From assembly GCA_003218535.1 (NCBI GenBank), contig QHNV01000133.1, forward strand, positions 1 to 43,052: DNA of 43,052 nucleotides, read 5' to 3'. This DNA is from Verrucomicrobiota bacterium. GTDB lineage: Bacteria > Verrucomicrobiota > Verrucomicrobiia > Chthoniobacterales > UBA10450. Of the stretch, positions 17,526 through 25,943 are shown piece by piece (position 1 is the first letter of the stretch; each line of letters opens with the position of its first letter). Both the position numbers and the translations under genes were made by a program. The notes beneath the pieces are model-generated. The model saw only the letters and a list, made by a program, of their open reading frames with translations. It made no database searches and was not told where the DNA came from.

Positions 17526-18245
17526 ATGAGCATTGGACTTTTGGGACGAAAAATCGGCATGACCAGCGTTTACGACGCCAACGGTCGGCTCTGTCCTGTG
17601 ACCGTGATCTCAGCGGGTGATAACGTCTTGTTGCGACGCCTCACGACCGAAAACGACGGCTATTCTGCCGTGCAAGTCGGTTTCGATTCGCAAAAAGAAT
17701 CGCGAGTGAGCAAACCGTTGCTTGGCGAATTTAAAAAGGCCGGCGTGGAGCCGAAAAGATTTGTGCGCGAGTTTCGCCTCGACGTCGATGCTCTCCGGCA
17801 GCTGCCGGACGAGATCAACTTAAACGTCTCGCAATTTCAGGCCGGTGACTTTGTCGACGTGATCGGCCGCTCAAAAGGCAAGGGGTTTCAAGGTGTGATG
17901 AAGAAACACAACTTCGCTGGACAAGGCGCAGCGCACGGATCGAAGACGCATCGGCGCATTGGTGCTGTGGGTAACCGCTCTACGCCGGGACGCATTTGGA
18001 AAAACATGGGAATGCCCGGTCACCTGGGTGATCGGCGTGTGACAGTCCAAAATCTTCAAGTGATGCAAGTGCGCGAGGCGGAGAAAATGATTTTGGTCAG
18101 CGGCGCAGTGCCGGGAGCGAACGGGAGTTACGTAATCGTGCGGCCGGCGATCAAGAATCCTGCTCAGCGAATTATATTGCACCAAGAGCACGCGAAGGCG
18201 GACAAAGCTGCGGCGGCGAAGAAGCCGGCGATAACGGTTCGATAA
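17526..18245 (+). CDS. rplC: Ribosomal protein L3
   Basis: A 239-residue L3 beginning MSIGLLGRKIGMTSVY; the frame also offers an ATG two codons earlier (17520). The long loop that reaches the peptidyl transferase centre is present (GQGAAHGSKTHRRIGAVGN, then STPGRIWKNMGMPG). The glutamine methylated by PrmB in E. coli is replaced here (GNRSTPG in place of GQNQTPG). A Lys/Ala-rich tail ends the protein. Confidence 0.96.
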   Translation: MSIGLLGRKIGMTSVYDANGRLCPVTVISAGDNVLLRRLTTENDGYSAVQVGFDSQKESRVSKPLLGEFKKAGVEPKRFVREFRLDVDALRQLPDEINLNVSQFQAGDFVDVIGRSKGKGFQGVMKKHNFAGQGAAHGSKTHRRIGAVGNRSTPGRIWKNMGMPGHLGDRRVTVQNLQVMQVREAEKMILVSGAVPGANGSYVIVRPAIKNPAQRIILHQEHAKADKAAAAKKPAITVR

Positions 18246-18248
18246 AGA

Positions 18249-18926
18249 ATGAGCGCAAAGGTTTTAACCAAAGCTGCGGCTAGGGAAGCCAGGATCAACA
18301 TCATTGAAGACGGTCGTGGCACACAAGCGGTGCATGATGTGGTAGTGGCGATGCGCTCGGCGCGGCGTTCTGGCTCGGCGAATACGAAGACAAAGGCAGA
18401 AGTCAATTTGTCCGGCGCAAAGCCGTGGCGGCAAAAGGGAACCGGACGCGCGCGCGCCGGTTACAAATCGTCACCGATCTGGCGCGGCGGTGGCGTGGTT
18501 TTCGGGCCAAAGCCGCGCGATTATTCGAAAAAAGTTCCGAAGTCGGTTCGGCGACTCGCTTTTCGAAAGGCGCTGAGCGAACGGATCAGCGCCGGAGACG
18601 TGCTGACGGTGGATAAGTTCGTCGTGCCGGAATTAAAGACGAAATCGTTTGTCGATCTTCTCCGAAAGCAGACAGACGCCGACAAAGTGCTGATTGTTTC
18701 CGACTCTTTCGATGAGAAAACTTACAAATCGGCGCGCAACGTCAAACCAATAAGGCTCGCCACCGCGTCTGACGTGAATACCGAGCAATTGCTCGGATTC
18801 GCGAAAATTATCGTGACGCACAAGGCGTTGGAACAACTCGCGGAAAGGACCAGTCCGCCGTCGCCGAATTGGCCTTCGTCTCGCAGCCGCGGGATTACGA
18901 CAGATCGAGTGGCTTCGGCACGATAA
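18249..18926 (+). CDS. rplD: Ribosomal protein L4, C-terminus possibly frameshifted
   Basis: A 225-residue L4 with the exit-tunnel loop KPWRQKGTGRARAGYKSSP and RGGGVVFGP. The body follows the family to THKALEQLAER near residue 199. After that the frame turns Ser/Pro/Arg-rich (TSPPSPNWPSSRSRG). The neighbouring frame instead reads KDQSAVAELAFVSQP and ends in an ATGA overlap with rplW, as most genes here do. One missing A near 18844-18846 would explain this. L4 also represses its operon in E. coli. Confidence 0.92.
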   Translation: MSAKVLTKAAAREARINIIEDGRGTQAVHDVVVAMRSARRSGSANTKTKAEVNLSGAKPWRQKGTGRARAGYKSSPIWRGGGVVFGPKPRDYSKKVPKSVRRLAFRKALSERISAGDVLTVDKFVVPELKTKSFVDLLRKQTDADKVLIVSDSFDEKTYKSARNVKPIRLATASDVNTEQLLGFAKIIVTHKALEQLAERTSPPSPNWPSSRSRGITTDRVASAR

Positions 18927-18927
18927 A

Positions 18928-19212
18928 ATGAACGAGCCGCACCAGATTATTCAAACCGCGTCGTTGACCGAGAAATCGACGTTAATGAGCGAAAAGCAGA
19001 ACAAGTACGTCTTCCGCGTCAGTCCGCGTGCGAACAAAATTCAAATTAAGAACGCGATCGAGCGCTTGTTTCAAAAAAAAGTTGTCGATGTGAATACGTG
19101 CAATTATGCCGGCAAAAAAAAACGCGAGCGTCGCGCCGATTATGGGCGCACGGCACATTGGAAAAAAGCCATTGTGACACTCGCTGAAGGAGAGAAAATC
19201 GACCTCGTATGA
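18928..19212 (+). CDS. rplW: Ribosomal protein L23
   Basis: A 94-residue L23 with KYVFRVSPRANKIQIKNAI and the loop ending in GKKKRERRADYGRT. It lies at the tunnel exit and docks signal recognition particle and trigger factor. The first 20 residues before SEKQNKYVF are an extension, so the ATG at 18985 is an alternative start. A dispersed repeat follows before rplB. Confidence 0.95.
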   Translation: MNEPHQIIQTASLTEKSTLMSEKQNKYVFRVSPRANKIQIKNAIERLFQKKVVDVNTCNYAGKKKRERRADYGRTAHWKKAIVTLAEGEKIDLV

Positions 19213-19238
19213 TTACGGTAAATGCAACCAGCCACTCA

Positions 19239-19264
19239 GTCATCCTGAGAGCGAAGGATCTCAC
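19239..19264. repeat. Dispersed repeat copy (TCATCCTGA...GCGAAGGATCTCAC type)
   Basis: In the 139-nt gap between rplW and rplB lies GTCATCCTGAGAGCGAAGG followed by ATCTCAC. This is the half-palindrome family seen again at the end of rplX (GTCATCCCGAACGCAGCGAGG). Such sequences are common intergenic repeats in several soil phyla. The gap also carries the rplB ribosome-binding region and no other gene. Confidence 0.55.
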
Positions 19265-19351
19265 TTATTCTCTTGAATCATGCAATCACCGTTGTGTGTC
19301 ACAACGTACGAATGTGAGTTCCCTCGATTCGCTAGAAGTAACATTTTAGTC

Positions 19352-20200
19352 ATGGCGCTCAAAACTTATCGACCCCTCACGCCGACACTCCGGTTCAAGT
19401 CGCTTCCCGCGTTTGATGAAATCACACGCTGGGAACCGGCCAAGCGTCTTGTTGAATCGAAAAAGAAGACTGGCGGCCGCAATAATTTTGGACGGCTCAC
19501 ATCGCGGCATATCGGTGGCGGCCACAAACAAAAATATCGCAAGGTCGATTTTAAACGGCGCAAGCGTGGGGTCGCAGCCGAAGTGCTAGGGATCGAGTAC
19601 GACCCGAATCGTACTGCGCGTATTGCTCTCATAAGATATTCGGACGGCGAGCTGAGTTACATTCTCGCGCCAGCTGGGCTGCGCGTTGGAGCAACGGTGT
19701 CCGCTGGTGAGGATGTCGCGGCGGAGCCGGGAAACGCGCTGCCACTACGCGCGATCCCGTTGGGCACAAACATTCACAACATCGAACTGACTCCCGGTCG
19801 CGGCGGACAAATCGCGCGCAGTGCGGGACAGCAGGCTACGCTCAACGCTCTCGAAAGCGGTTATGCGCTGGTGAAAATGCCATCCGGGGAAATTCGTCGC
19901 ATCCACGAAAACTGCTTCGCAACAGTTGGCCAAGTGGGAAATGTTGATCACATGAATGTGTCGAGCGGAAAAGCGGGCCGGACGCGCTGGCGTGGCCGGC
20001 GTCCGCACGTGCGCGGCATGGCGATGAATCCGATCGATCATCCAATGGGTGGCGGCCAGGGGAAATCAAAGGGAGGCGGCGGCCGGCATCATCCAGTTAG
20101 TCCATGGGGGCAGCTTGCCAAAGGATTCAGGACGCGCAGCAAGCATAAGCCCAGTGACCATTTTATTTTGGAAAGGAGAAGGCCGAAGAAGAAAATGTGA
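19352..20200 (+). CDS. rplB: Ribosomal protein L2
   Basis: A 282-residue L2 starting [16 protein letters not shown]; the frame is open upstream, but this start matches the family. The C-terminal loop near the peptidyl transferase centre reads [19 protein letters not shown] then RHHPVSPWG. The conserved DHP histidine is kept, while the following residue is Met where E. coli has His. A palindromic element comes directly after the stop. Confidence 0.97.
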   Translation: MALKTYRPLTPTLRFKSLPAFDEITRWEPAKRLVESKKKTGGRNNFGRLTSRHIGGGHKQKYRKVDFKRRKRGVAAEVLGIEYDPNRTARIALIRYSDGELSYILAPAGLRVGATVSAGEDVAAEPGNALPLRAIPLGTNIHNIELTPGRGGQIARSAGQQATLNALESGYALVKMPSGEIRRIHENCFATVGQVGNVDHMNVSSGKAGRTRWRGRRPHVRGMAMNPIDHPMGGGQGKSKGGGGRHHPVSPWGQLAKGFRTRSKHKPSDHFILERRRPKKKM

Positions 20201-20201
20201 G

Positions 20202-20261
20202 TTGGAGGGACGACCTCCGTGCCGTCCGAATAGTGCGACGGGACAGAGCCCGTCTCTCCAT
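20202..20261. repeat. Palindromic element between rplB and rpsS
   Basis: TGGAGGGACG at 20203-20212 and CGTCTCTCCA at 20251-20260 are inverted arms that differ at one position. Between them is a second pair of GTCC/GGAC-type blocks (GTGCCGTCCG and ACGGGACAGAG), so the 60-nt unit folds into a branched hairpin. It lies within the S10 operon, where a strong hairpin would be expected to affect read-through or mRNA stability. Its layout is typical of dispersed repeats. Confidence 0.5.
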
Positions 20262-20282
20262 CGCAAAACAAACTTGATTTTT

Positions 20283-20561
20283 ATGGCTAGATCGTTAAAG
20301 AAAGGACCCTTCGTCGAGTCGCATCTTCTCGAAAAGATCGACAAGATGAATAGTGCGGGCGCGAAGAAACCGATCAAAACCTGGTCGCGGCGCTCGATGG
20401 TGACGCCGGATTTTGTCGGCCACACGTTTTTGGTGCATAACGGAAAGACGTTTCATTCCGTTTTCATCACCGAGAACATGGTGGGTCACAAGCTCGGCGA
20501 ATTTTCGCCCACGCGCGTCTTCAAGAAGCACGGTTCGCACACGGCGAAGGTGACCAAGTAG
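20283..20561 (+). CDS. rpsS: Ribosomal protein S19
   Basis: A 92-residue S19 starting [18 protein letters not shown], with the conserved [20 protein letters not shown] and a normal C-terminus ([10 protein letters not shown]). It binds the 30S head with S13. In most bacteria rplV follows directly; here an 891-nt reading frame for a coiled-coil protein comes in between. Confidence 0.97.
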   Translation: MARSLKKGPFVESHLLEKIDKMNSAGAKKPIKTWSRRSMVTPDFVGHTFLVHNGKTFHSVFITENMVGHKLGEFSPTRVFKKHGSHTAKVTK

Positions 20562-20574
20562 AGAGAATTTCCAA

Positions 20575-21465
20575 TTGTCAATTTCCGATTTCCAATTGAG
20601 GCGAGCCGGCGGTTGTCGAACCCGATTGGGAATTGGCATTTGGCAACTGCGAAATGTTTCGCCTGCCCCGATTATTTCGGGGTTGATAATATGGGTTGCG
20701 TTCGCCTGCTACGGCAGCGACGCAGTGAATAGTTCTTTGTCAGAATCCAGGATTGAAACGACGAGTGGCGGATCGCCTGCACAGGTGACGACGGAGGCGT
20801 CGCTCGGACAGAATGAACAATTGCGAAAGCAATTGTCGATCGAACATGAATCGGTCAAGGCGTTGACGAGCAGTCTCGCGGAATCCAATGCAGAGGCGGA
20901 GTTGTTTCGTCGCAAATATTCCGATTTGGAATTGCGCATGGAGGCGCTCGGCCTTGCTTCAGCGAATAAAGACCGTGCGAAACTAGAGCAACGTTTGCTT
21001 TCAGCGGTGAGCGATCTTCAGCTTGCGCAGAAGGAACGCGATGAATATCGCGATCAGATGTTGCAGCTGAACGAAGCGGTGTTGCGTTACCTGAAGACGT
21101 CGCAAGGCGGCGATGCGCAGGCTCGGATGGATCTGGAAACGCAATTGCGCAGTATAAACGAATTGATCACAAGATCGACAAACGGGCCGGCGGTGCCGCA
21201 GCCGAGTTTGACGGATGGCAGCGTGATCAGCTTTAAGGACGAGTGGTCCTTCGTGGTGGGCAATCTTGGCGAAAGACAGGGCGTGAAAATCGGTATGCCG
21301 ATGCGTGTGATCCGCAATGACCGCAGAATTGCGACGTTGCGAGTCGTGGATGTGCGCCAGAAAATCTGCGGCGCCGTAATTCAGGGAATGGATTCTAAGA
21401 ACGAAAAAATAAGAGTAGGGGATCGCCTCCAGGTGGATGCGCAACCCAATGTGAGTTTAAAATGA
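20575..21465 (+). CDS. Exported coiled-coil protein inserted in the S10 operon
   Basis: A frame of up to 296 residues between rpsS and rplV. The first 30 residues come from an AATTTCC/CAATTG-rich repeat and are probably not translated. A TTG near 20689 would start LIIWVAFACYG, a short signal- or lipobox-like segment. Residues 75-205 form a long coiled coil (EQLRKQLSIEHESVKAL, then KDRAKLEQRLLSAVSDLQLA). The last 80 residues form a beta-rich domain (SFKDEWSFVVGNLGERQGVK, MRVIRNDRRIATLRVVDVR) of a type I recall from exported Verrucomicrobia proteins. The stop overlaps rplV (ATGA), so the two are coupled. The function is unknown. Confidence 0.75.
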   Translation: MSISDFQLRRAGGCRTRLGIGIWQLRNVSPAPIISGLIIWVAFACYGSDAVNSSLSESRIETTSGGSPAQVTTEASLGQNEQLRKQLSIEHESVKALTSSLAESNAEAELFRRKYSDLELRMEALGLASANKDRAKLEQRLLSAVSDLQLAQKERDEYRDQMLQLNEAVLRYLKTSQGGDAQARMDLETQLRSINELITRSTNGPAVPQPSLTDGSVISFKDEWSFVVGNLGERQGVKIGMPMRVIRNDRRIATLRVVDVRQKICGAVIQGMDSKNEKIRVGDRLQVDAQPNVSLK

Positions 21466-21950
21466 TGGAAGTCAGATCGATATATAAGTATGCGCGGATT
21501 TCGCCATTCAAGGTGCGCGAAATCACGCGTGAGATCCAGGGTCTGCCCGTCTCGGCGGCGCTCGATCTGCTCGCGTTTACTCCTAAGAAAGCGGCATTTC
21601 TGATCGGCAAGACGCTGAAGAGTGCAATAGCCAATGCGGAAAATAACGCCAACCTGAAACCCGACGGGTTGGTGGTGAAGGAGGCGATTGTTGGTGAAGG
21701 CCCCACGCTGAAACGGATCATGCCGCGCGCCCGTGGCAGCGCCAGCCGGATATTGAAACGCACCAGTCACATTCGCATCGTGCTATCGGACGAGATTCCA
21801 ATCGAAACGAGAGAGACGCGAAAAGCGAAGCTGGTAGCGAAAAGGAAAGGTGCAAAGAAGGAGATGAAGAGCGAACCGAATGAAAGCGCCGCATCGGCGG
21901 CCGAGAAAAAAGCGGCGAAGCCGAGAAAGGCTGCGAAGCTGGAGAAATAA
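21462..21950 (+). CDS. rplV: Ribosomal protein L22
   Basis: A 162-residue L22 (about 110 in E. coli). The core runs to about residue 115, including the tunnel-lining beta-hairpin [19 protein letters not shown]. The last 45 residues are an Ala/Lys/Glu tail ([20 protein letters not shown]). Macrolide-resistance changes are not obvious in the hairpin. Its start depends on the upstream coiled-coil gene. Confidence 0.96.
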   Translation: MMEVRSIYKYARISPFKVREITREIQGLPVSAALDLLAFTPKKAAFLIGKTLKSAIANAENNANLKPDGLVVKEAIVGEGPTLKRIMPRARGSASRILKRTSHIRIVLSDEIPIETRETRKAKLVAKRKGAKKEMKSEPNESAASAAEKKAAKPRKAAKLEK

Positions 21951-21954
21951 TCCT

Positions 21955-22641
21955 ATGGGACAAAAAGTTAATCCAATTGGGTTTCGCTTGGCCGTGAACC
22001 GTGACTGGCGCTCGCGCTGGTATGCTTCTCCGCAGGAGTTGCCATCATTTTTGCATAGTGATCTGAAGATTCGCAATTACGTGAAGAAGAAGCTGCAATT
22101 CGCCGCAGTCGCAAAAATTGTGATCGAGCGGGCGTGGAATTCAATTCGGGTGACCATTCATACTGCGCGTCCCGGCATTGTTATCGGCCGAAAGGGCGCA
22201 GAGATCGAAAAGATGACCGAGGAAATTTCCAAGATGGCCGAAGGCAAGCAGGTCAAGATCGACATCCAGGAAATCAAGACGCCGGAACTCGACGCGCAGC
22301 TGGTCGCGGAGAACGTTGCGCTGCAAATCGAGCGCCGCATCGCCTATCGCCGCGCGATGAAAAAGGCGGTGCAGACTGCGAAGGATTTTGGCGCCGAGGG
22401 CATTCGGCTCCGATGCTCGGGGCGTCTCAATGGCGCCGAGATTTCGCGCTCTGAATGGTATCGCGAGGGAAAAATTCCGCTGCACACGTTGCGCACGCCA
22501 ATCGATTACGGTTTTGCAGAGGCAAACACAGTTTACGGCAAGATCGGCGTGAAATGTTGGATTTGTAAGAAAGAAGAGCGGCCGGCCGAAGTACCGTCTG
22601 CTCCGGCTCCGCCACCGCCGCCAATGCCAGTCCCAGAGTAA
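21955..22641 (+). CDS. rpsC: Ribosomal protein S3
   Basis: A 228-residue S3 starting [18 protein letters not shown]; the frame is open further upstream, but that part overlaps rplV. The KH domain GxxG is in [13 protein letters not shown]. The C-terminal domain ([20 protein letters not shown]) is normal, and the protein ends in a proline run ([11 protein letters not shown]). S3 contributes to mRNA entry and helicase activity of the 30S. Confidence 0.97.
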   Translation: MGQKVNPIGFRLAVNRDWRSRWYASPQELPSFLHSDLKIRNYVKKKLQFAAVAKIVIERAWNSIRVTIHTARPGIVIGRKGAEIEKMTEEISKMAEGKQVKIDIQEIKTPELDAQLVAENVALQIERRIAYRRAMKKAVQTAKDFGAEGIRLRCSGRLNGAEISRSEWYREGKIPLHTLRTPIDYGFAEANTVYGKIGVKCWICKKEERPAEVPSAPAPPPPPMPVPE

Positions 22642-22657
22642 GTCTAAGGAGGAATCG

Positions 22658-23083
22658 ATGCCATTAATGCCGAAACGCGTAAAGTATCGTAAGTCCCAGC
22701 GAGGAAGTCGCAAAGGGACAGCTTCGCGCAATCTCAAGATCGACTTTGGTGAATTTGGTTTGCAGACCCTCGAACGCGCCTGGATCACCAATACACAGTT
22801 GGAGGCAGCACGCGTGGCCCTCACGCGCAACATGAAACGCAAAGGCAAGCTGTGGATCCGCATTTTCCCGGATAAATCCGTCACGGCGCGTCCTCCGGAA
22901 ACACGCATGGGTAAAGGTAAAGGACAGCCCGAATACTGGGTTGCTACCGTACGGCCGGGAAACATCTTGTTCGAGCTGGATGGCGTGCCGGAATCAGTGG
23001 CGCGTGAGTCTCTCAGGCTCGCGGCTGATAAGCTGCCAATCCGCACGAAATTTCTGACCCGACACCACGTCGCTATTTCTTAG
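22658..23083 (+). CDS. rplP: Ribosomal protein L16
   Basis: A 141-residue L16 of normal length, starting [16 protein letters not shown]. The segment [11 protein letters not shown] carries the arginine that some bacteria hydroxylate. L16 supports tRNA accommodation next to the peptidyl transferase centre. The ribosome-binding site AAGGAGG lies a few bases ahead of the ATG. Confidence 0.97.
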   Translation: MPLMPKRVKYRKSQRGSRKGTASRNLKIDFGEFGLQTLERAWITNTQLEAARVALTRNMKRKGKLWIRIFPDKSVTARPPETRMGKGKGQPEYWVATVRPGNILFELDGVPESVARESLRLAADKLPIRTKFLTRHHVAIS

Positions 23084-23101
23084 CACGCCGTCTGATAAGC
23101 C

Positions 23102-23305
23102 ATGAAAATGAAAGAAATAATTCAACTGAGCACTGATGAGTTGCTGACCAAAAGACGTGATTTGCGCCAGGAGAGTTTGCATTTGCGTCTGCAGCAGCAG
23201 AGCGGGCAGCTCGAGCAGCCAAGCCGATTGCGTCTGCTGCGGCGCGATGTTGCCCGCATTGAGACGGCGTTCTCCGAGCGTGTGAAACAACGGGAGAAAA
23301 AGTAA
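23102..23305 (+). CDS. rpmC: Ribosomal protein L29
   Basis: A 67-residue two-helix protein: [20 protein letters not shown], then the conserved [21 protein letters not shown] turn. It has the usual place between L16 and S17. It sits at the tunnel exit next to L23. Confidence 0.95.
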   Translation: MKMKEIIQLSTDELLTKRRDLRQESLHLRLQQQSGQLEQPSRLRLLRRDVARIETAFSERVKQREKK

Positions 23306-23309
23306 GTTT

Positions 23310-23648
23310 ATGGCTGACGAAAATCGACCCTTCTCCGTTCCGGTAGGACGCGGTGAGCAATCGCAAACAGCTGCCGTAGCATCGCCATCGCCGGCGTCGG
23401 TCACTCGGGGTTCGCGCAAGACGCGCACGGGCGAGGTGGTTTCGAGTAGCATGAATAAAACGATTGTCGTGCGGACGGTCACGCGTGTGCCACATCCCAA
23501 GTTCGGCAAGATCATCAATCAAATGAAAAAATTTTACGTTCACGACGAAGAGAACAAGGCAAAGACCGGTGACACGGTTCGCATCATGGAGACACGGCCG
23601 TTAAGCAAACTGAAACGGTGGCGTCTGGTGGAGATTATTCAGAAGTAA
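23310..23648 (+). CDS. rpsQ: Ribosomal protein S17 with N-terminal extension
   Basis: A 112-residue S17. The OB-fold core starts near residue 36 ([19 protein letters not shown]) and includes [21 protein letters not shown]. The first 35 residues are a Ser/Ala/Pro-rich extension absent in E. coli (84 residues). An in-frame ATG for a shorter product is not available before the core, so the extension is probably translated. Confidence 0.95.
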   Translation: MADENRPFSVPVGRGEQSQTAAVASPSPASVTRGSRKTRTGEVVSSSMNKTIVVRTVTRVPHPKFGKIINQMKKFYVHDEENKAKTGDTVRIMETRPLSKLKRWRLVEIIQK

Positions 23649-23676
23649 GAATAGGGATGGGACGAGGAAGATTTCT

Positions 23677-24042
23677 ATGGTGCAAATTCGATCCAGACTG
23701 GATGTGGCTGACAACACTGGCGCGCGCATGGCGACGATGATTGGCGTGATCGGCAAACACACGCGTTATGCCAGGATCGGCGACGTGATCACCGCGAACG
23801 TGAAGGAAGCGAGTCCGACCGGCACGGTGAAAAAAGGCGAAGTCGTGCGCGCGGTACTTGTTCGCACACGACAGCCGGTTCGGCGTGAGGATGGGTCACT
23901 ATTGCGTTTTGATAACAATGCGATCGTGATTATCGACAAGGATTTAAATCCGCGCGGTACCCGCATCTTCGGGCCCGTCGCTCGCGAACTGCGCGAGCGT
24001 AATTTCATGAAAATCGTGTCCCTCGCTCCGGAGGTTTTATGA
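23677..24042 (+). CDS. rplN: Ribosomal protein L14
   Basis: A 121-residue L14, starting [19 protein letters not shown], with the conserved [25 protein letters not shown] end. A GAGGAAG ribosome-binding site lies just upstream. The stop overlaps the rplX start (ATGA). Confidence 0.97.
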   Translation: MVQIRSRLDVADNTGARMATMIGVIGKHTRYARIGDVITANVKEASPTGTVKKGEVVRAVLVRTRQPVRREDGSLLRFDNNAIVIIDKDLNPRGTRIFGPVARELRERNFMKIVSLAPEVL

Positions 24043-24374
24043 ACTACATCAAGTGTCATGTTAAGAAGGGTGATCATGTGGAGGTCATCTCTGGAAACTA
24101 TCGAGGATCATCTGGGAAAATTCTCGCGGTGTTTCCGCGGAAGCAACGCGTTTTGGTCGAAGGCGTGCGGATCATTAAGAAGCATCTTCGCAAGTCACAG
24201 GATAATCCGAGCGGCAAAATCGCGGAACGCGAAGGTCCAATTCATATTTCCAACGTGAGACTGATCGAAGGCGACGGTAAGCAGGTGAAAGCCGGGGAAC
24301 CGAAAGCGAAAAAGCAAAAGAAGCGTGGTCATCCCGAACGCAGCGAGGGACTGGCAGGTAAAGCGACGCATTGA
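24039..24374 (+). CDS. rplX: Ribosomal protein L24, C-terminus from a repeat
   Basis: A 111-residue L24 with the KOW motif [20 protein letters not shown] and the [19 protein letters not shown] core. After about residue 80 the protein is a basic linker followed by [16 protein letters not shown]. These last residues are encoded by a copy of the dispersed GTCATCC...GCAGCGAGG repeat, so the repeat provides the C-terminus and stop region. It starts inside the rplN stop. Confidence 0.95.
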   Translation: MNYIKCHVKKGDHVEVISGNYRGSSGKILAVFPRKQRVLVEGVRIIKKHLRKSQDNPSGKIAEREGPIHISNVRLIEGDGKQVKAGEPKAKKQKKRGHPERSEGLAGKATH

Positions 24375-24401
24375 TTGTGAGATTTTTTGCTTCGCTCGGA
24401 A
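24327..24401. repeat. Dispersed palindromic repeat across the rplX 3' end
   Basis: GTCATCCCGAACGCAGCGAGG near 24328-24348 and GTGAGATTTTTTGCTTCGCT at 24377-24396 are opposite-strand halves of the repeat family also seen at 19239. Together they make an imperfect palindrome of about 75 nt. The left half is translated as the tail of L24; the right half lies in the rplX-rplE gap. Confidence 0.55.
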
Positions 24402-24416
24402 CAATATTTGTTAACA

Positions 24417-24989
24417 ATGGATAACGAACTTTATCGCGATTATCGGGAGCGCGTAATGCCGGCGCTGCAAAAGGCGCACGGCTACAAAAACATTCACGAG
24501 ATTCCAAAGGTCGAGAAAGTAGTTATCAATACTTCCGTCGGCTCGCAATCGGACGTGAAGCAGGCACTGGAGGAGGCAAAGGCCGAGCTCGCCTTAATCA
24601 CGGGCCAGCGACCGGTGGAAACACTGGCGAAAAAAAGCATTTCCAATTTCAAGTTACGCAAGGGTCAGGCCATCGGCTCTAAGGTCACTCTGCGCGGAGA
24701 ACGCATGTATGAATTTCTGGAGCGCTTTATTAAGGCAGCACTACCGCGCATCCGCGATTTCCGCGGTGTGTCGCCTCGCTGCTTCGATAAGCATGGCAAC
24801 TACACGATTGGAATTTCCGATCAATCGATTTTTCCCGAAGTCGAGCTCGATAAAATTAAGCGCAACATCGGATTTGATGTTACTATTGTCACTACGGCAA
24901 GAACGGACGAGGAAGCCAAATCGCTCCTGAGCGAAATGGGGATGCCGTTCAGCGACCGGGCAAGGAGGCCCGCCGCGCAGGCTGCCTGA
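24417..24989 (+). CDS. rplE: Ribosomal protein L5
   Basis: A 190-residue L5 starting MDNELYRDYRERVMPALQ; a start 10 codons earlier is less like the family. Conserved segments include KVEKVVINTSVG, ITGQRPVETLAKKSISNFKLR and RDFRGVSPRCFDKHGNYT. It binds 5S rRNA and contacts P-site tRNA. rpsN, which normally follows, is absent; rpsH starts 7 nt downstream. Confidence 0.97.
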   Translation: MDNELYRDYRERVMPALQKAHGYKNIHEIPKVEKVVINTSVGSQSDVKQALEEAKAELALITGQRPVETLAKKSISNFKLRKGQAIGSKVTLRGERMYEFLERFIKAALPRIRDFRGVSPRCFDKHGNYTIGISDQSIFPEVELDKIKRNIGFDVTIVTTARTDEEAKSLLSEMGMPFSDRARRPAAQAA

Positions 24990-24996
24990 TTCTTGC

Positions 24997-25395
24997 ATGA
25001 GCACTGTTACTGATCCTATTGCCGATTTTTTGGCGCGTGTCCGCAACGGCACGCGCGCGCAACGGCCGGAGCTATTTATTCCTTATTCGAAGATTAAGGC
25101 GGAGATCGCCCGCATCCTGAAGGACGAAGGCTATATTTTTGATTATTCGATCGACACAAGCGCCGCGCATCCGCGGATCAAAATCACGAACAAATTTGTA
25201 AACCGTGCGAGCGCGATCACGGGCTTGCGGCGGGTAAGCCGGCCTGGATTGCGCCGGTACGTTGGCGCGGACGAAATCCCGCGCGTCCTCGGCGGAATGG
25301 GTTTGGCGATTCTTTCGACATCGCGCGGTGTTTTATCGGGACGTGAGGCAAGAAAACAAAAAATCGGCGGCGAGCTGCTCGCCTATGTCTGGTAA
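24997..25395 (+). CDS. rpsH: Ribosomal protein S8
   Basis: A 132-residue S8 starting MSTVTDPIADFLARVRNG and ending with the conserved STSRGVLSGREARKQKIGGE. It binds helix 21 of 16S rRNA and, in E. coli, represses the spc operon at rplE. The length is normal. Confidence 0.97.
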   Translation: MSTVTDPIADFLARVRNGTRAQRPELFIPYSKIKAEIARILKDEGYIFDYSIDTSAAHPRIKITNKFVNRASAITGLRRVSRPGLRRYVGADEIPRVLGGMGLAILSTSRGVLSGREARKQKIGGELLAYVW

Positions 25396-25400
25396 ATTTT

Positions 25401-25940
25401 ATGTCACGAATTGGAAATAAAGCGGTCGAGATTCCGGAGAAAGTCAAAGTGAACGTCAACGACGACGGAGCAGTCTCGGCGGAAGGGCCGAAAGGCAAGC
25501 TCAACTGGAAGCTGCCACGCGGTATCACGGCCAGCGTACAGGACAATCGCGTCTCGCTAATGCGCGAGGCGGAGACGCGTAATGTGAAAGCACTGCACGG
25601 ACTTTCCCGCAGCCTCGTTCATAACATGGTGCAGGGCGTCAGCCAAGGCTTCAGCAAACAGCTCGAGATCGAGGGCGTAGGATTCAAGGCTGCGGTGCAA
25701 GGATCGACACTTAATTTGAATCTCGGCTTCTCGCATCCGATTCCGTTTCAGATCCCGCAGGGCATTAAAATCACAGTCACCGACGCCACCAAGATCAATA
25801 TCGAAGGTGTTGATAAAAAATTAGTCGGTCAGGTGGCGGCTGACATTCGTGGCTTTTACCCACCCGAGCCATACAAGGGCAAAGGTGTTCGTTACGCCGG
25901 CGAGCAGATTCGTCGCAAAGAGGGGAAGACCGTCCAATAA
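25401..25940 (+). CDS. rplF: Ribosomal protein L6
   Basis: A 179-residue L6 starting MSRIGNKAVEIPEKVKV, with the C-terminal signature YKGKGVRYAGEQIRRKEGK. It lies near the GTPase centre and sarcin-ricin loop. Normal length; 5 nt after rpsH. Confidence 0.97.
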   Translation: MSRIGNKAVEIPEKVKVNVNDDGAVSAEGPKGKLNWKLPRGITASVQDNRVSLMREAETRNVKALHGLSRSLVHNMVQGVSQGFSKQLEIEGVGFKAAVQGSTLNLNLGFSHPIPFQIPQGIKITVTDATKINIEGVDKKLVGQVAADIRGFYPPEPYKGKGVRYAGEQIRRKEGKTVQ

Positions 25941-25943
25941 CGT

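Noticed and set aside
22141-23046. 301-codon minus-strand frame over rpsC and rplP
   Set aside because: Entirely antisense to two clear ribosomal protein genes; open by codon bias only.
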